A stretch of DNA of 64,000 nt from Cellvibrio sp. 79 (GTDB lineage Bacteria; Pseudomonadota; Gammaproteobacteria; Pseudomonadales; Cellvibrionaceae). Position numbers and translations under genes: made by a program. Each line of letters begins with the position of its first letter. Within the stretch, counting starts at the first letter, position 1. Location: positions 124,001-188,000 of the forward strand of contig MVDH01000002.1 in assembly GCA_003056245.1 (NCBI GenBank), in the 5' to 3' direction. The notes beneath the pieces were generated by a model, which saw nothing but the letters and a program-made list of their open reading frames with translations, searched no databases and had not been told where the DNA came from. Shown here one piece after another: positions 1 through 9,245 of this stretch.

Positions 1-778
1 CGTAACTCATGGCGATAACGTCACTGCTCAATCCTTGCGAAATTTGTTTCTTCACGTGCGCAAATAATTTTTCCAGCGCACCGAGGAAACCTTTACCCGT
101 ATCGATTTTGTCCGTTTCACCGCGATGTAATTGCACTATCGGGCGCAAGTTCAGCGCGCTGGCCAGTTGGAAATTAATCCACGAAATATTGTTATCGCCT
201 TTACGTAAATGGCGACGTTCACGCATGTAGGACAGATCGTTCGGAATTAAATAACCGTAAACCTGATCGCGCATATTATCGATGTCGCGAACAGCTCGAT
301 TGAGCGCCATCTTTTCCACATTAATGCGCTTTACCAATTCATAAACCAGCAAGGCGTGGCCGGTAAACATGGACATGGAATCGTACAAGCGAATGCGGAA
401 CGGTGCGCGGCCTTCATTTTTTTCCAGCTCGCGGAATTTAGGTTCGTTCACCAATGCCGCTTCGGAAACGCGTTTGAATACATCGCTTTTTTTGCTGTTG
501 ATGGTGACGACTTGTACCAAATCGTATTTCGGCAACAAGCGGTCTTTCAAAATATCCGTCATGTCGTTGACTGATAGTGGATCAGACTGCGCCAAGCCAT
601 ACACATCCCGTGAGTGGTTTTTGTAAAAGTTGAGCATGGTTTGCGGGTCGCGATAATCCAGCTCCTGCCCCTTGGCGTGATTGATGTAAATCGGCAACAC
701 TTCAATGTTGTGCTGTTGGATAAATTTCGCGGGTAAATCACAAGTTGAGTCGACGGCGATACACGTCCTGGATGACAT
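1..778 (-). CDS. DegV family protein (C-terminus beyond window)
   Basis: The reading frame runs on the minus strand from an ATG at 778 off the left edge, so about 259 residues are visible and the C-terminus is missing. The N-terminus reads MSSRTCIAVDSTCDLP. This matches the DegV signature near the start (AVDS.CDLP), and the following 'VLPIYI' and 'MFTGHALLV' segments fit the two-lobed fold. DegV proteins are known to bind fatty acids; the FakB members hand them to a fatty acid kinase. No FakA-like kinase is visible here, so the ligand and role in this organism are not shown. A GGGGAG ribosome binding site lies about 9 bases before the ATG. The gene appears monocistronic, with 250 bases of noncoding DNA upstream. 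Confidence 0.85.
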   Translation of the reverse strand, partial: MSSRTCIAVDSTCDLPAKFIQQHNIEVLPIYINHAKGQELDYRDPQTMLNFYKNHSRDVYGLAQSDPLSVNDMTDILKDRLLPKYDLVQVVTINSKKSDVFKRVSEAALVNEPKFRELEKNEGRAPFRIRLYDSMSMFTGHALLVYELVKRINVEKMALNRAVRDIDNMRDQVYGYLIPNDLSYMRERRHLRKGDNNISWINFQLASALNLRPIVQLHRGETDKIDTGKGFLGALEKLFAHVKKQISQGLSSDVIAMSY

Positions 779-1028
779 TTTTGTTCTCCCCTGATAAGGC
801 ATAGTGAGTTGGTAACACTGCTATACCGTCCCTGGCGGGTTATCCTGGGCCCCGTTCAAAAGGCTGTTTTGATGAAGCCAGTATCGGGGTTGCGCGAAGG
901 AAGCTGAAGTCGCATAAATCAATGTATGTTGTAAGGCGATGTAAGTATCGTTGTGAGATATTGCTTACACGGATGCAGATTTTGGCGATAAATGGTTATA
1001 AGAGGGAGGGGTTGGTTGGGCCAGACAA

Positions 1029-2411
1029 TTAATCCGTTTCCGGCGTCATAGGTAGTGAAATACTGAAGCGGGCACCACCCAGATCCGATGTGTGGATACG
1101 GATATCGCCCTCGTAACTGCGCACGATTTCCGCTGCCACTGAAAGGCCAATACCCTGGCCGGGGATGCTGGTATCCAAACGTTGACCGCGTTCAAGGATG
1201 CGTTCCCGTTGGGCAACAGGAACACCGGGGCCGTCATCTTCAATATCAATACGCAAGCGGTTATTTTCGATAACGCTCGTCATACGCACGTGTTTTCTAC
1301 CGTATTTAAAAGCGTTTTCCAATAAATTCCCGACCAGCTCCATCACATCCTGCTCATCGCCTGCGACCAGTGAATTGGGGGCAAGCTCCAGCTCCTGTTG
1401 CATCTGTTTACTGGCATACACTTTTTGCAAAGTAGCAAATAAACGAGTGGCAATTGGCTCGATACGGGTGCGTCTGAAAGTCCCTTTTTGCTGACTGGAA
1501 ACGGCGCGCTGCAATTGGTAAGTCACTACCTGGCTCATGCGTGTAACTTGTTCGCTGAGTTCATGGTCGGGGTGGGTCGATTGATTGATTTTGCTTTGCA
1601 AAACGGCGAGTGGTGTTTTCAGGCTGTGCGCCAAATCAGCAAGGCTGTTGCGGTAGCGCTGGCGCAATGCCTGTTCGCGATCCAACACCTGATTGAGGTT
1701 GTTAACGATTCGTTGCAGTTCCTTGGGGTGGTCACCTTCAATGCTACTGGTGTCGCCGCTTTGCATCGCCTTGAGCGCTACGGCCAATTTTCCCAGCGGG
1801 CGCAGACCCCAGCGCAGGATTAACGTTTGCGCGATTAATAAAAATATTCCCGCAGCGCCGAGCCAGCGCCAGAGTTCATTGCGATAAGCGCTTAGCTCCG
1901 CGCGATATTCATCCGCACTATGAATAACCACGAAATGAAATGGGGTTGGGTTGCCGTTGGCATCTTCCCAATTCACGGTATAGCGGGCGATGAAATGTGG
2001 CTTGTTTTCCAGCTCTTTTTCGCTGAATAACATTTTGCCGGGGGTATCGCTTTTGGCGATGGTTTTGTAAGCGGGTGGCGTATTCAGTGCGGCAGAATTG
2101 GAATGCCACACGGCTTTGGCATCGCCATTAAAAATGTAGCCGTAAAGGCCGGAGTTGGGATGTTCAAAATCTGCTTCGCTCAGGGTGACCGACGTAACGC
2201 GCAGGCCAGTGATGCGATCATTTCGGGTTTCGGGTTCGGCCACGCTCATCAATAAATTCACGTGGCCACGCAAGCGTGAACGCTCGGCGACTTCCAAACT
2301 GTTTTCAAACGCGCGATCCAGAAAGAAACCGGTCAATCCCAAAAACAACGGCAACAATAATGCCGACGCCAATAACAGGCGCGCGGCGATGGAATCCAAA
2401 CGTGAACCCAC
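1029..2411 (-). CDS. PhoQ-like sensor histidine kinase
   Basis: A 460-residue inner-membrane histidine kinase. It has a membrane segment at about residues 10-30, a periplasmic sensor region to about 180, a second membrane segment at about 183-200, a HAMP-like linker, an H-box around LAHSLKTP (phospho-acceptor His at about 262), an N-box (NLLENAFKYG) and G-boxes (DDGPGVP, GQGIGLSVA). It would autophosphorylate and pass phosphate to the response regulator encoded just upstream, whose stop lies 2 bases from this GTG start. Family knowledge makes PhoQ (Mg2+ or cationic peptide sensing) the nearest named type. The ligand cannot be read from the sequence, so no gene symbol is given. All catalytic boxes look intact. 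Confidence 0.88.
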   Translation of the reverse strand: MGSRLDSIAARLLLASALLLPLFLGLTGFFLDRAFENSLEVAERSRLRGHVNLLMSVAEPETRNDRITGLRVTSVTLSEADFEHPNSGLYGYIFNGDAKAVWHSNSAALNTPPAYKTIAKSDTPGKMLFSEKELENKPHFIARYTVNWEDANGNPTPFHFVVIHSADEYRAELSAYRNELWRWLGAAGIFLLIAQTLILRWGLRPLGKLAVALKAMQSGDTSSIEGDHPKELQRIVNNLNQVLDREQALRQRYRNSLADLAHSLKTPLAVLQSKINQSTHPDHELSEQVTRMSQVVTYQLQRAVSSQQKGTFRRTRIEPIATRLFATLQKVYASKQMQQELELAPNSLVAGDEQDVMELVGNLLENAFKYGRKHVRMTSVIENNRLRIDIEDDGPGVPVAQRERILERGQRLDTSIPGQGIGLSVAAEIVRSYEGDIRIHTSDLGGARFSISLPMTPETD

Positions 2412-2413
2412 GC

Positions 2414-3091
2414 TTATTGTTTATCCAGGTTAAAACGGTAACCGAGACCGCGTTGGGTGGTGATCAAATTGAGCGTGCCTTCCGGGTCCAGTTTTTTGCG
2501 CAGGCGGCCGACGAAGACTTCGATCACGTTGCTATCGCGGTCGTAGTCCTGCGCGTACAAATGTTCGGTCAGTTCGCTTTTGGAAATATTTTTGCCCGCG
2601 TGCATCGCCAGGTAGGTGAGGGTGTTGTATTCAAAACTGGTGAGTTCCACTTCAGCTTCATCGCGGAAAACACGCTTGGCGCTGGTGTCGATAGAGATGG
2701 GGCCGTAGCGCAATACCGATGAAGCATGGCCACTGGCACGGCGCAACAACGCATGAATACGCGCACGCAATTCTTCCGGGTGGAACGGTTTGGTGAGGTA
2801 ATCATCGGCGCCGGCTTCAAGACCTTCCACTTTATCTTGCCAGTTGCCGCGCGCGGTCAAAATCAGGATCGGATAATTGCGTGCTTTCGCGCGTAATTGT
2901 TTGATCAAACTGGAGCCATCCAGAAGTGGTAAGCCCAGGTCGATGATGGCCAGGTCGTAATCGTATTCGGTTCCCAGGAATAAACCTTCGCGGCCATCGG
3001 CAGCGGCATCACAGGCGTATTTTTCCGTGGCCATCAGGCTTTGGATTTGCTCGCGCAGTGGCTTTTCATCTTCAACAATCAGGATACGCAT
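2414..3091 (-). CDS. OmpR/PhoP-family response regulator
   Basis: A 225-residue two-component regulator. It starts MRILIVEDE, with the acidic pocket (E7, D8), phospho-acceptor Asp at about 51 (IIDLGLP) and the conserved Lys in LTKPFHPEEL. A winged-helix DNA-binding domain ends in RGLGYRF. An in-frame ATG seven codons upstream (3112) exists, but the family N-terminus and the usual 220-230 residue length favour 3091. It is the first gene of a two-gene operon with the sensor kinase and would bind DNA when phosphorylated. PhoP/QseB-like by overall sequence; the regulon is unknown. Confidence 0.88.
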   Translation of the reverse strand: MRILIVEDEKPLREQIQSLMATEKYACDAAADGREGLFLGTEYDYDLAIIDLGLPLLDGSSLIKQLRAKARNYPILILTARGNWQDKVEGLEAGADDYLTKPFHPEELRARIHALLRRASGHASSVLRYGPISIDTSAKRVFRDEAEVELTSFEYNTLTYLAMHAGKNISKSELTEHLYAQDYDRDSNVIEVFVGRLRKKLDPEGTLNLITTQRGLGYRFNLDKQ

Positions 3092-3309
3092 AGTCAGTGT
3101 CTGTCCGTGCAAGTGGATAAAAATAGTGAGGCTTGTTGCAACGCCTGGCGACCGGGAAAGCCTGGAACCGGGCGCCCATTAAACCGCGTGTGCGCTATAA
3201 AATCCATGCTCCTTATGGCGCTCCAGGTTTTGCGATTACAAGCGCATTTTTTCTGTGGCCTGATTTGCACAAAAGCGTGCGTTTGATTTATTTCATCAGA
3301 ACCCCGGTC

Positions 3310-3360
3310 CCATCGTACATGCTGTTTTGTGCCTCATTATGAGGCGACGATGGTTTTCTT
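3310..3360 (+). other. Nested hairpin in the 530-base intergenic region
   Basis: The region 3092-3622 between the divergent phoP-like gene and the giant fusion gene has no convincing gene. It contains an outer inverted repeat CCATCGT (3310-3316) with ACGATGG (3347-3353), enclosing an inner perfect hairpin GCCTCAT-T-ATGAGGC (3331-3345). A T-rich TTTTCTTT follows. This could end a small RNA, act as a leader attenuator for the fusion gene, or be chance. The rest of the region presumably holds the two divergent promoters, but I see no strong -35/-10 pair. Confidence 0.3.
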
Positions 3361-3622
3361 TCCCATTTTTCTCTGGATTTGAATTTTTCATCCCATGTTT
3401 GGACAGCTTCCATAACTGGGATGAACTTTGTCACCGCCTCCTTCTTAATAGGCACAGGCTTAGTGGACCACATAACTAATAAACAAGGTCCATGGCGAGC
3501 CATTCAGTCATGAAATTATCCGTGTAATTTCATCATTTCCTCCACGCTTTACCTATCAACTGCATAGTGCAACGCGGTTACGTCGTTACTGCATTTTGCG
3601 CTGTGCTTTATTGGAGCATTCA

Positions 3623-6600
3623 ATGAACAGACTAATAACCAGGATGACCCGGCGCTATGCCGATGGTGGCCGAAGAGGCCATAAACTGATGCTATGGCTC
3701 TCCGCCCTTGGGCTGAGTTTTTCGGCTGCCGTTCCCGCCGTAGCCCAAGCGCCAAAGGCGGTAGATTTCCAGCGCGTAACCGTTGCAGAGGGCCTGGACT
3801 TGCCCATGGAGTTTGAAATTTCCGCTGATGGCCGCGCCTTTGTCGTGAGCAAATGCGGCAAGTTTTACGGCTGGAAACTGGATGGCGGCACGGCCACACA
3901 AACCTCGACGGTGCCGAACGTGCGTTGCGTCTTTGAAGATGGCTTATTGAGCCTGGCGCTGGACCCGAACTTTACCCAGAACAATTATCTCTACGTGCAG
4001 TACACCTCGCCCGGCAGTAAGACGCGGGTGTCGCGCTTTACCGTGAATGCGAATAACGGTTTGAACACCGCCTCGGAATCCATCCTGCTGGAGTGGACCA
4101 CCGGCAATGAAGCCCACGGCCATATGGGCGGCAGTTTGAAGTTTGATAAGGACGGCAATCTGATTATCACAACGGGTGATAACAATGCGGCGTCCGGCTA
4201 TTTCTCGGCGGGTGCACAAGCGACATCCGGCAATACCAATGACTTGCGCGGTAAAGTGCTGCGTATCAAGCCTACTGCGGACGGCAAATACACCATTCCT
4301 GCCGGCAACCTGTTCCCGGCAGATGCCACCCATCGCGCGGAAATTTACGGCATGGGCTTTCGCAACCCTTTCCGGATCAACCTCGATCCGCTCACCGGTT
4401 ATCTGTATGTGGGCGATATCGGTCCGGACGCTTCAGCCGATAGCGCCGAAGGTCCCGGTGGGTTGGACGAGTTGAATGAGTTGCGTGCTGCCGGCAATTA
4501 CGGTTGGCCGCATATCATTGGTTTTAACCAGCCTTACGCCGGTTTTAACCCGAATAACATCGTGAATAATTACGCGACCAATACCGGCGCGAAGAACCTG
4601 CCGGCCGCAAAGCCGGCGTTGTGGACGATTCGTCACCAGGCCACAATGTCCGGCCCGGTGTATCGCTTTAACGAGGCGATCAAAAATGATTTCAAGTTGC
4701 CCGCGTATTACGACGGCCGTTTGATTTTCTGGGATTTCAACAGCAGCAAATTCTTCACCATCAACCTCGCGGCGGGTGCAAATCCACCCGTTGCCGAAGA
4801 ATTCCCACTAAATACCGGCGGTGTGCAAGGTGCGATTGATGCCGAACTTGATCCACGTACCCAGCAGCTTTATGTGTTGCAGTGGGGCTCGGGTTGTTGC
4901 GATAAGGAGCCCTTCAACAATGGCATGTTGTATCGCTTTGATTACATCGGCGGGCGAGATAACGGCACCAACGTTTCGCTCGGTAGCGTAGCGACAGCGA
5001 CCTCGGCGGTTGGCGGCAATGCGGCGGCCTATGCGGTTGATGGCGACCCGACGACCCGTTGGGAAAGTGCGACGTCTGATCCGCAGACGCTGACGATCGA
5101 TCTGCGCCAGGACACCAAAATCGCCACCATCGTGCTCAAATGGGAAGCGGCATTCAGCTCCAAATATGTGATTGAAGCATCTACTAATGGCACAAACTGG
5201 GAGTTGTTAGCTAGCGAAGCCAATGGTACCGGCGGCACCAAGTTACATCTGATCAATTCCACCAAAACCTATCGCTATGTGCGTTTGACCGGCACCGCGC
5301 GCGGTACCGCTTACGGGCATTCACTGTTTGAGTTTGAGGTTTATACGGGTACCGATACGGTGCCGGAAGAGCCCTTAACCCAATACGCGTACCTGAATAT
5401 GCCGAAGACTCTGGATGCAGCCTATACCGGTGTACCCAAGCTACTTTCCCAAACCGGCGCATTCAGCAATACCGCGAATATGACACCAAGTACGAACTTG
5501 TTACCCTTTGCGCCGAACAGCCAGTTGTGGTCCGACCATGCGGCTAAATCCCGCTGGATCTCCATTCCTGCGACCAAAAAAATCAAATGGGATGCGAAAA
5601 ATAATTGGGTTTACCCGCAAGGTACCGTGGTGGTGAAACATTTCTCCCTGCCTACCAATGTAAATAACCCGGCGATCACCAAACGCCTGGAAACTCGCCT
5701 GATCGTGGTGAAAGCCGATGGCAAGATTTACGGTGTGACCTACAAGTGGCGTGCGGACAATAGCGATGCGGACTTACTGACTGCTGGTCAATTGGAAAAC
5801 ATCAATATCACCAACGCCAACGGCACCACCGGTACCCAGACCTGGGCTTACCCGAGCCCGACCGAATGTATGGATTGCCACAACGCCCAATCGGCGCAGG
5901 TCCTCGGGCTGAGCACGCGCCAGTTAAACGGCAATTTCACGTATTCCAATGGGGTAGAAAACCAGTTGGTGCGCTGGAATAACCTCGGTTTGTTCTCACC
6001 GGCATTCAACAATACCCAAGTGGCGACCTTCGACAAAATGGTGCCGCTGACCGATACCAGCGCCTCGCTGGAAACCCGGATCAAATCCTATCTGGATGCT
6101 AACTGCGCCCACTGCCATGGCACCGGCCAGGGCGGTTCGCAATGGGATGCGCGTTTCAATACCCCGCTCGCGCAGATGCAGATTGTGAATCAAACCACGA
6201 CCGGTATCCGCAACTACCAAAATGATTACGGGATCGCGAATGCCAAGGTGATTGCCGCCGGTAATCCGCTTGAATCGATTCTGTATATCCGCGACAAGAG
6301 CGTTAACACCAATGATCGTATGCCACCGATTGGCCGTTTGGTGGAGCACAAGGAGTACATCGATTTACTGAACCAGTGGATTACCAGCCTCGCTAACACC
6401 CAGCCGCAGGAAAAAGTGTTGTTGTCGCGTGGCAAGCCGGTGACCACTTCATCATTTGAAGGCGGTTTTATCGGGACCAATGTCGTGGATGGCAATGCCC
6501 AGACTCGTTGGGGTAGTGAGTTTACTGATCCACAATGGATCGAGATCGACCTGCAAACCGCTTACAACATCAGCGAAATCCGCCTGCAATGGGAAGCGGC

Positions 6601-9160
6601 CTTTGGCAAAAACTATGTGATTGAAGGCTCGCTGGATCGCACCGGCTGGTCGCCCATCGTGAACAAAACCAATGGCGTGGGTGGCCTTGAAGTGCACAAC
6701 GCAGCGGGTAAGTATCGTTACATTCGTTTGACCGGTACCGCGCGCGGCACGGTGTGGGGTTATTCGCTGTTCGAGTTCGAAGTGTGGGGCAGTACGGATG
6801 CGCCGGTACAAACTCCAACTATCACGCTGACGACTCCGGCCTCCGGCCAGCAATATACCCAGGGTACGGCGGTGAGTTTGCAGGTAGCAGTGTCTGATGC
6901 AGCCTGGTTTACCGCTGGTGGCCGCTACCGCTACACGCTGGATACCAATGCAGCGGTTACCGTGGCGAACATTAATCCAGTGAACCTCGGGGCGCTGGCC
7001 GTTGGTGCGCATACCATCAATGTGCAGTTGTATAACGCGGCCGGGCAGGCGGTTGGTACGGCGAAGACTGCATCGTTCACGGTGAATGCAACATCAACCA
7101 CGCCCGTGCTTGTCTCGCAGGGCAAAACTGTCACCACCTCGGCGGTGATTGGCGGCAACACCGGTGCGGCGGCGGTGGATGGCAATATGGGTACACGCTG
7201 GGAAAGTATCTTTGCGGATAACCAATACATCCAGATCGACCTGGGTTCCAAAATGGCGATCAGCCGCGTATTGCTTGAGTGGGAAACTGCTTACGGTAAG
7301 GGCTATTACATCGAAGTATCCGACAACGCCACCCAGTGGACCGAAATCTTCCGTACTACCACCGGCAACGGCGCGCAGGATGATTTAACGGTAAGCGGGC
7401 AGGGCCGTTATATCCGCCTGACCGGTACTGCACGCGGCACACAATACGGCTTCTCACTGTGGGAATTCCGTGTGTACGGCAGCCCGGCTGATGTGGTTAC
7501 TACACCGACTATCAGTATTTCCGCGCCCACTGCTGGCCAGCAATTCACACAAGGCACCAATGTGAGTTTGCAGGTGGCGATTTCCGACAGCGCCTGGTTT
7601 ACCGGTGGTGGAGCCTATCGTTATTCGGTAAATGGCGGTGCGGCGGTACGAATTGCCAATGCCACTGCGGTAAATCTGGGGGCGCTCGGTGTAGGTAACC
7701 ACAGCGTGCAGGTCACCCTGGTGAATGCGCAAAACCAGGCGGTGGGTACTAGCTCGACCGTTAACTTTAGCGTGCGCACTACCAGTACCAATCCTGTGAC
7801 GCCAAGCCCGGCCAAACTGACTCCTGTTGGGGCGACTGCATCCAGCTTTGTCGGTGCCGGTACGGCAGCGGCGGCTATCGATGGCAATGTGGCGACCCGT
7901 TGGGAAAGTGCTACCAGTGATCCGCAGTACATCCAACTGGATCTGGGCAAGAGCACTTACTTCACCCGCGTTGTGCTGAATTGGGAAGCGGCTTACTCGA
8001 AGGCTTACACCATCGATGTATCGGAAAACGGTGCTGATTGGGTGAATGCCTATACCACGGCGAATAGCGATGGAGGAATTGATGACCTGGTATTGGATGG
8101 TCAGAGAGGTCGCTACATCCGTATGCGCGGTACCGCGCGTGCCACCGGTTACGGCCATTCGCTGTTCGAGTTTGATACCTACGGGATTGCGGCGGATACC
8201 AATCCCGCGCTAGTGAGTTTTGTATTACCAGCGGCAGATGCGGCCATCCCGCAAATCCAGGCGGTAACCTTCCAGGTCGGTATTACCGATGCTAACTGGA
8301 TCGCCAACGGCGGCGGTTACAACTACTACCTCGATACCAATGCGGCGGTGCGCGTGAATAACCTGAATGCGGTAAACCTCGGTTTACTGCCGACCGGTCA
8401 ACACACGTTGAAAGTGAGCCTGGTGGACAGTCGCGGTGTGGAAGTGAGCGTGCCGAAAATCCGTAAGTTCCGGGTCAGTTGCGGCACCACTTGTCCGAAG
8501 GTACTGGTGTTCTCCAAAACTGCCGGCTTCCGCCATGACTCCATTGCGGCTGGCATCGCCATGATCCAGCAAATTGGAACTGCCAACGGTTATTCGGTGA
8601 CGGCGACAGAAGATTCCGCGGTCTTTACCACCGCGAACCTCGCGCAGTACTCCACCATCGTATTCCTGAATACCACGGGCGATATTTTCAATGCCGCCCA
8701 GGAAGCCGCGTTCAAAACCTACATGGAAACGGGTGGCGGTTTTGTTGGCACCCATGCGGCAGCGGATACCGAACACGATTGGGATTGGTACACCGACACG
8801 CTGTTTGCCGGTGCGGAATTTATCCATCACGGCGATGGAATCCCGCGTGCGCGAGTGGTGATCGAGAAACCCAATAACGATCTGGTAAAACACATCGGCA
8901 CCGAATGGATGCTCGCGGATGAGTGGTATTTCTGGAAAACCAGCCCGCGCAATAACGGTACGGTAGAAGTGCTCGGCACCCTGGATCGTTCGAGTTACAC
9001 CTCGAATTATCCGGTTGCTGATCACCCGGTTATCTTCACCAACAGAATCGGTACTGGCCGCATGTTCTACACGGCCATCGGCCATGTGGACGCGAATTTC
9101 GCGGATGCCAAAACCGTTGAAATGATTCGCAAAGCGATTGAATGGACCTCTGCTGATTGA
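3623..9160 (+). CDS. Giant secreted PQQ sugar dehydrogenase / diheme cytochrome / F5-8C / ThuA fusion
   Basis: 1845 residues from the ATG at 3623, chosen over 3596 because GGAG sits 7 bases upstream and a signal peptide follows (residues about 20-43, ending AVAQA). Domains in order: PQQ-type glucose/sorbosone dehydrogenase beta-propeller (about 46-443; GHMGGSLKF, RGKVLRIKP, GFRNPFRI); F5/8C (discoidin-like) domain 1 (450-576); SO2930/HNE_0200-like cytochrome region (588-928) with heme sites CMDCH at 749-753 and CAHCH at 828-832; F5/8C 2 (933-1056); Ig-like 1; F5/8C 3 (1162-1290); Ig-like 2; F5/8C 4 (1397-1525); Ig-like 3; and a ThuA-like domain (1625-1845; KTAGFRHDSI, THAAADTEHDW). Likely role: periplasmic or extracellular oxidation of a sugar with electrons passed to the attached hemes, anchored on glycan by F5/8C domains. 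The PQQ propeller resembles CAZy AA12 and related families. The substrate is unknown. A TonB receptor follows after a terminator. Confidence 0.85.
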   Translation: MNRLITRMTRRYADGGRRGHKLMLWLSALGLSFSAAVPAVAQAPKAVDFQRVTVAEGLDLPMEFEISADGRAFVVSKCGKFYGWKLDGGTATQTSTVPNVRCVFEDGLLSLALDPNFTQNNYLYVQYTSPGSKTRVSRFTVNANNGLNTASESILLEWTTGNEAHGHMGGSLKFDKDGNLIITTGDNNAASGYFSAGAQATSGNTNDLRGKVLRIKPTADGKYTIPAGNLFPADATHRAEIYGMGFRNPFRINLDPLTGYLYVGDIGPDASADSAEGPGGLDELNELRAAGNYGWPHIIGFNQPYAGFNPNNIVNNYATNTGAKNLPAAKPALWTIRHQATMSGPVYRFNEAIKNDFKLPAYYDGRLIFWDFNSSKFFTINLAAGANPPVAEEFPLNTGGVQGAIDAELDPRTQQLYVLQWGSGCCDKEPFNNGMLYRFDYIGGRDNGTNVSLGSVATATSAVGGNAAAYAVDGDPTTRWESATSDPQTLTIDLRQDTKIATIVLKWEAAFSSKYVIEASTNGTNWELLASEANGTGGTKLHLINSTKTYRYVRLTGTARGTAYGHSLFEFEVYTGTDTVPEEPLTQYAYLNMPKTLDAAYTGVPKLLSQTGAFSNTANMTPSTNLLPFAPNSQLWSDHAAKSRWISIPATKKIKWDAKNNWVYPQGTVVVKHFSLPTNVNNPAITKRLETRLIVVKADGKIYGVTYKWRADNSDADLLTAGQLENINITNANGTTGTQTWAYPSPTECMDCHNAQSAQVLGLSTRQLNGNFTYSNGVENQLVRWNNLGLFSPAFNNTQVATFDKMVPLTDTSASLETRIKSYLDANCAHCHGTGQGGSQWDARFNTPLAQMQIVNQTTTGIRNYQNDYGIANAKVIAAGNPLESILYIRDKSVNTNDRMPPIGRLVEHKEYIDLLNQWITSLANTQPQEKVLLSRGKPVTTSSFEGGFIGTNVVDGNAQTRWGSEFTDPQWIEIDLQTAYNISEIRLQWEAAFGKNYVIEGSLDRTGWSPIVNKTNGVGGLEVHNAAGKYRYIRLTGTARGTVWGYSLFEFEVWGSTDAPVQTPTITLTTPASGQQYTQGTAVSLQVAVSDAAWFTAGGRYRYTLDTNAAVTVANINPVNLGALAVGAHTINVQLYNAAGQAVGTAKTASFTVNATSTTPVLVSQGKTVTTSAVIGGNTGAAAVDGNMGTRWESIFADNQYIQIDLGSKMAISRVLLEWETAYGKGYYIEVSDNATQWTEIFRTTTGNGAQDDLTVSGQGRYIRLTGTARGTQYGFSLWEFRVYGSPADVVTTPTISISAPTAGQQFTQGTNVSLQVAISDSAWFTGGGAYRYSVNGGAAVRIANATAVNLGALGVGNHSVQVTLVNAQNQAVGTSSTVNFSVRTTSTNPVTPSPAKLTPVGATASSFVGAGTAAAAIDGNVATRWESATSDPQYIQLDLGKSTYFTRVVLNWEAAYSKAYTIDVSENGADWVNAYTTANSDGGIDDLVLDGQRGRYIRMRGTARATGYGHSLFEFDTYGIAADTNPALVSFVLPAADAAIPQIQAVTFQVGITDANWIANGGGYNYYLDTNAAVRVNNLNAVNLGLLPTGQHTLKVSLVDSRGVEVSVPKIRKFRVSCGTTCPKVLVFSKTAGFRHDSIAAGIAMIQQIGTANGYSVTATEDSAVFTTANLAQYSTIVFLNTTGDIFNAAQEAAFKTYMETGGGFVGTHAAADTEHDWDWYTDTLFAGAEFIHHGDGIPRARVVIEKPNNDLVKHIGTEWMLADEWYFWKTSPRNNGTVEVLGTLDRSSYTSNYPVADHPVIFTNRIGTGRMFYTAIGHVDANFADAKTVEMIRKAIEWTSAD

Positions 9161-9181
9161 TCCCCGTTTGGGTTAATGACC

Positions 9182-9215
9182 AACCCGCATCGTGAAAGCG
9201 ATGCGGGTTTATTTT
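9182..9215 (+). terminator. Rho-independent terminator after the fusion gene
   Basis: An 11-bp perfect stem pairs AACCCGCATCG (9182-9192) with CGATGCGGGTT (9199-9209) around a 6-base loop TGAAAG, followed by TATTTT. It lies between the fusion gene stop (9160) and the TonB receptor start (9246), so the receptor is either read through or has its own promoter in a very short interval. Confidence 0.75.
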
Positions 9216-9245
9216 GCGCGTTAAAAATAAAGACGAGAGTTGTAA

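Noticed and set aside
3288-3503. 71-residue minus-strand reading frame upstream of the first fusion gene
   Set aside because: No ribosome binding site, no signal or known domain, and it overlaps the regulatory interval.
9161-9245. Cobalamin riboswitch upstream of the TonB receptor
   Set aside because: Only 85 bases are available and most of them form a terminator; no B12 box is seen.
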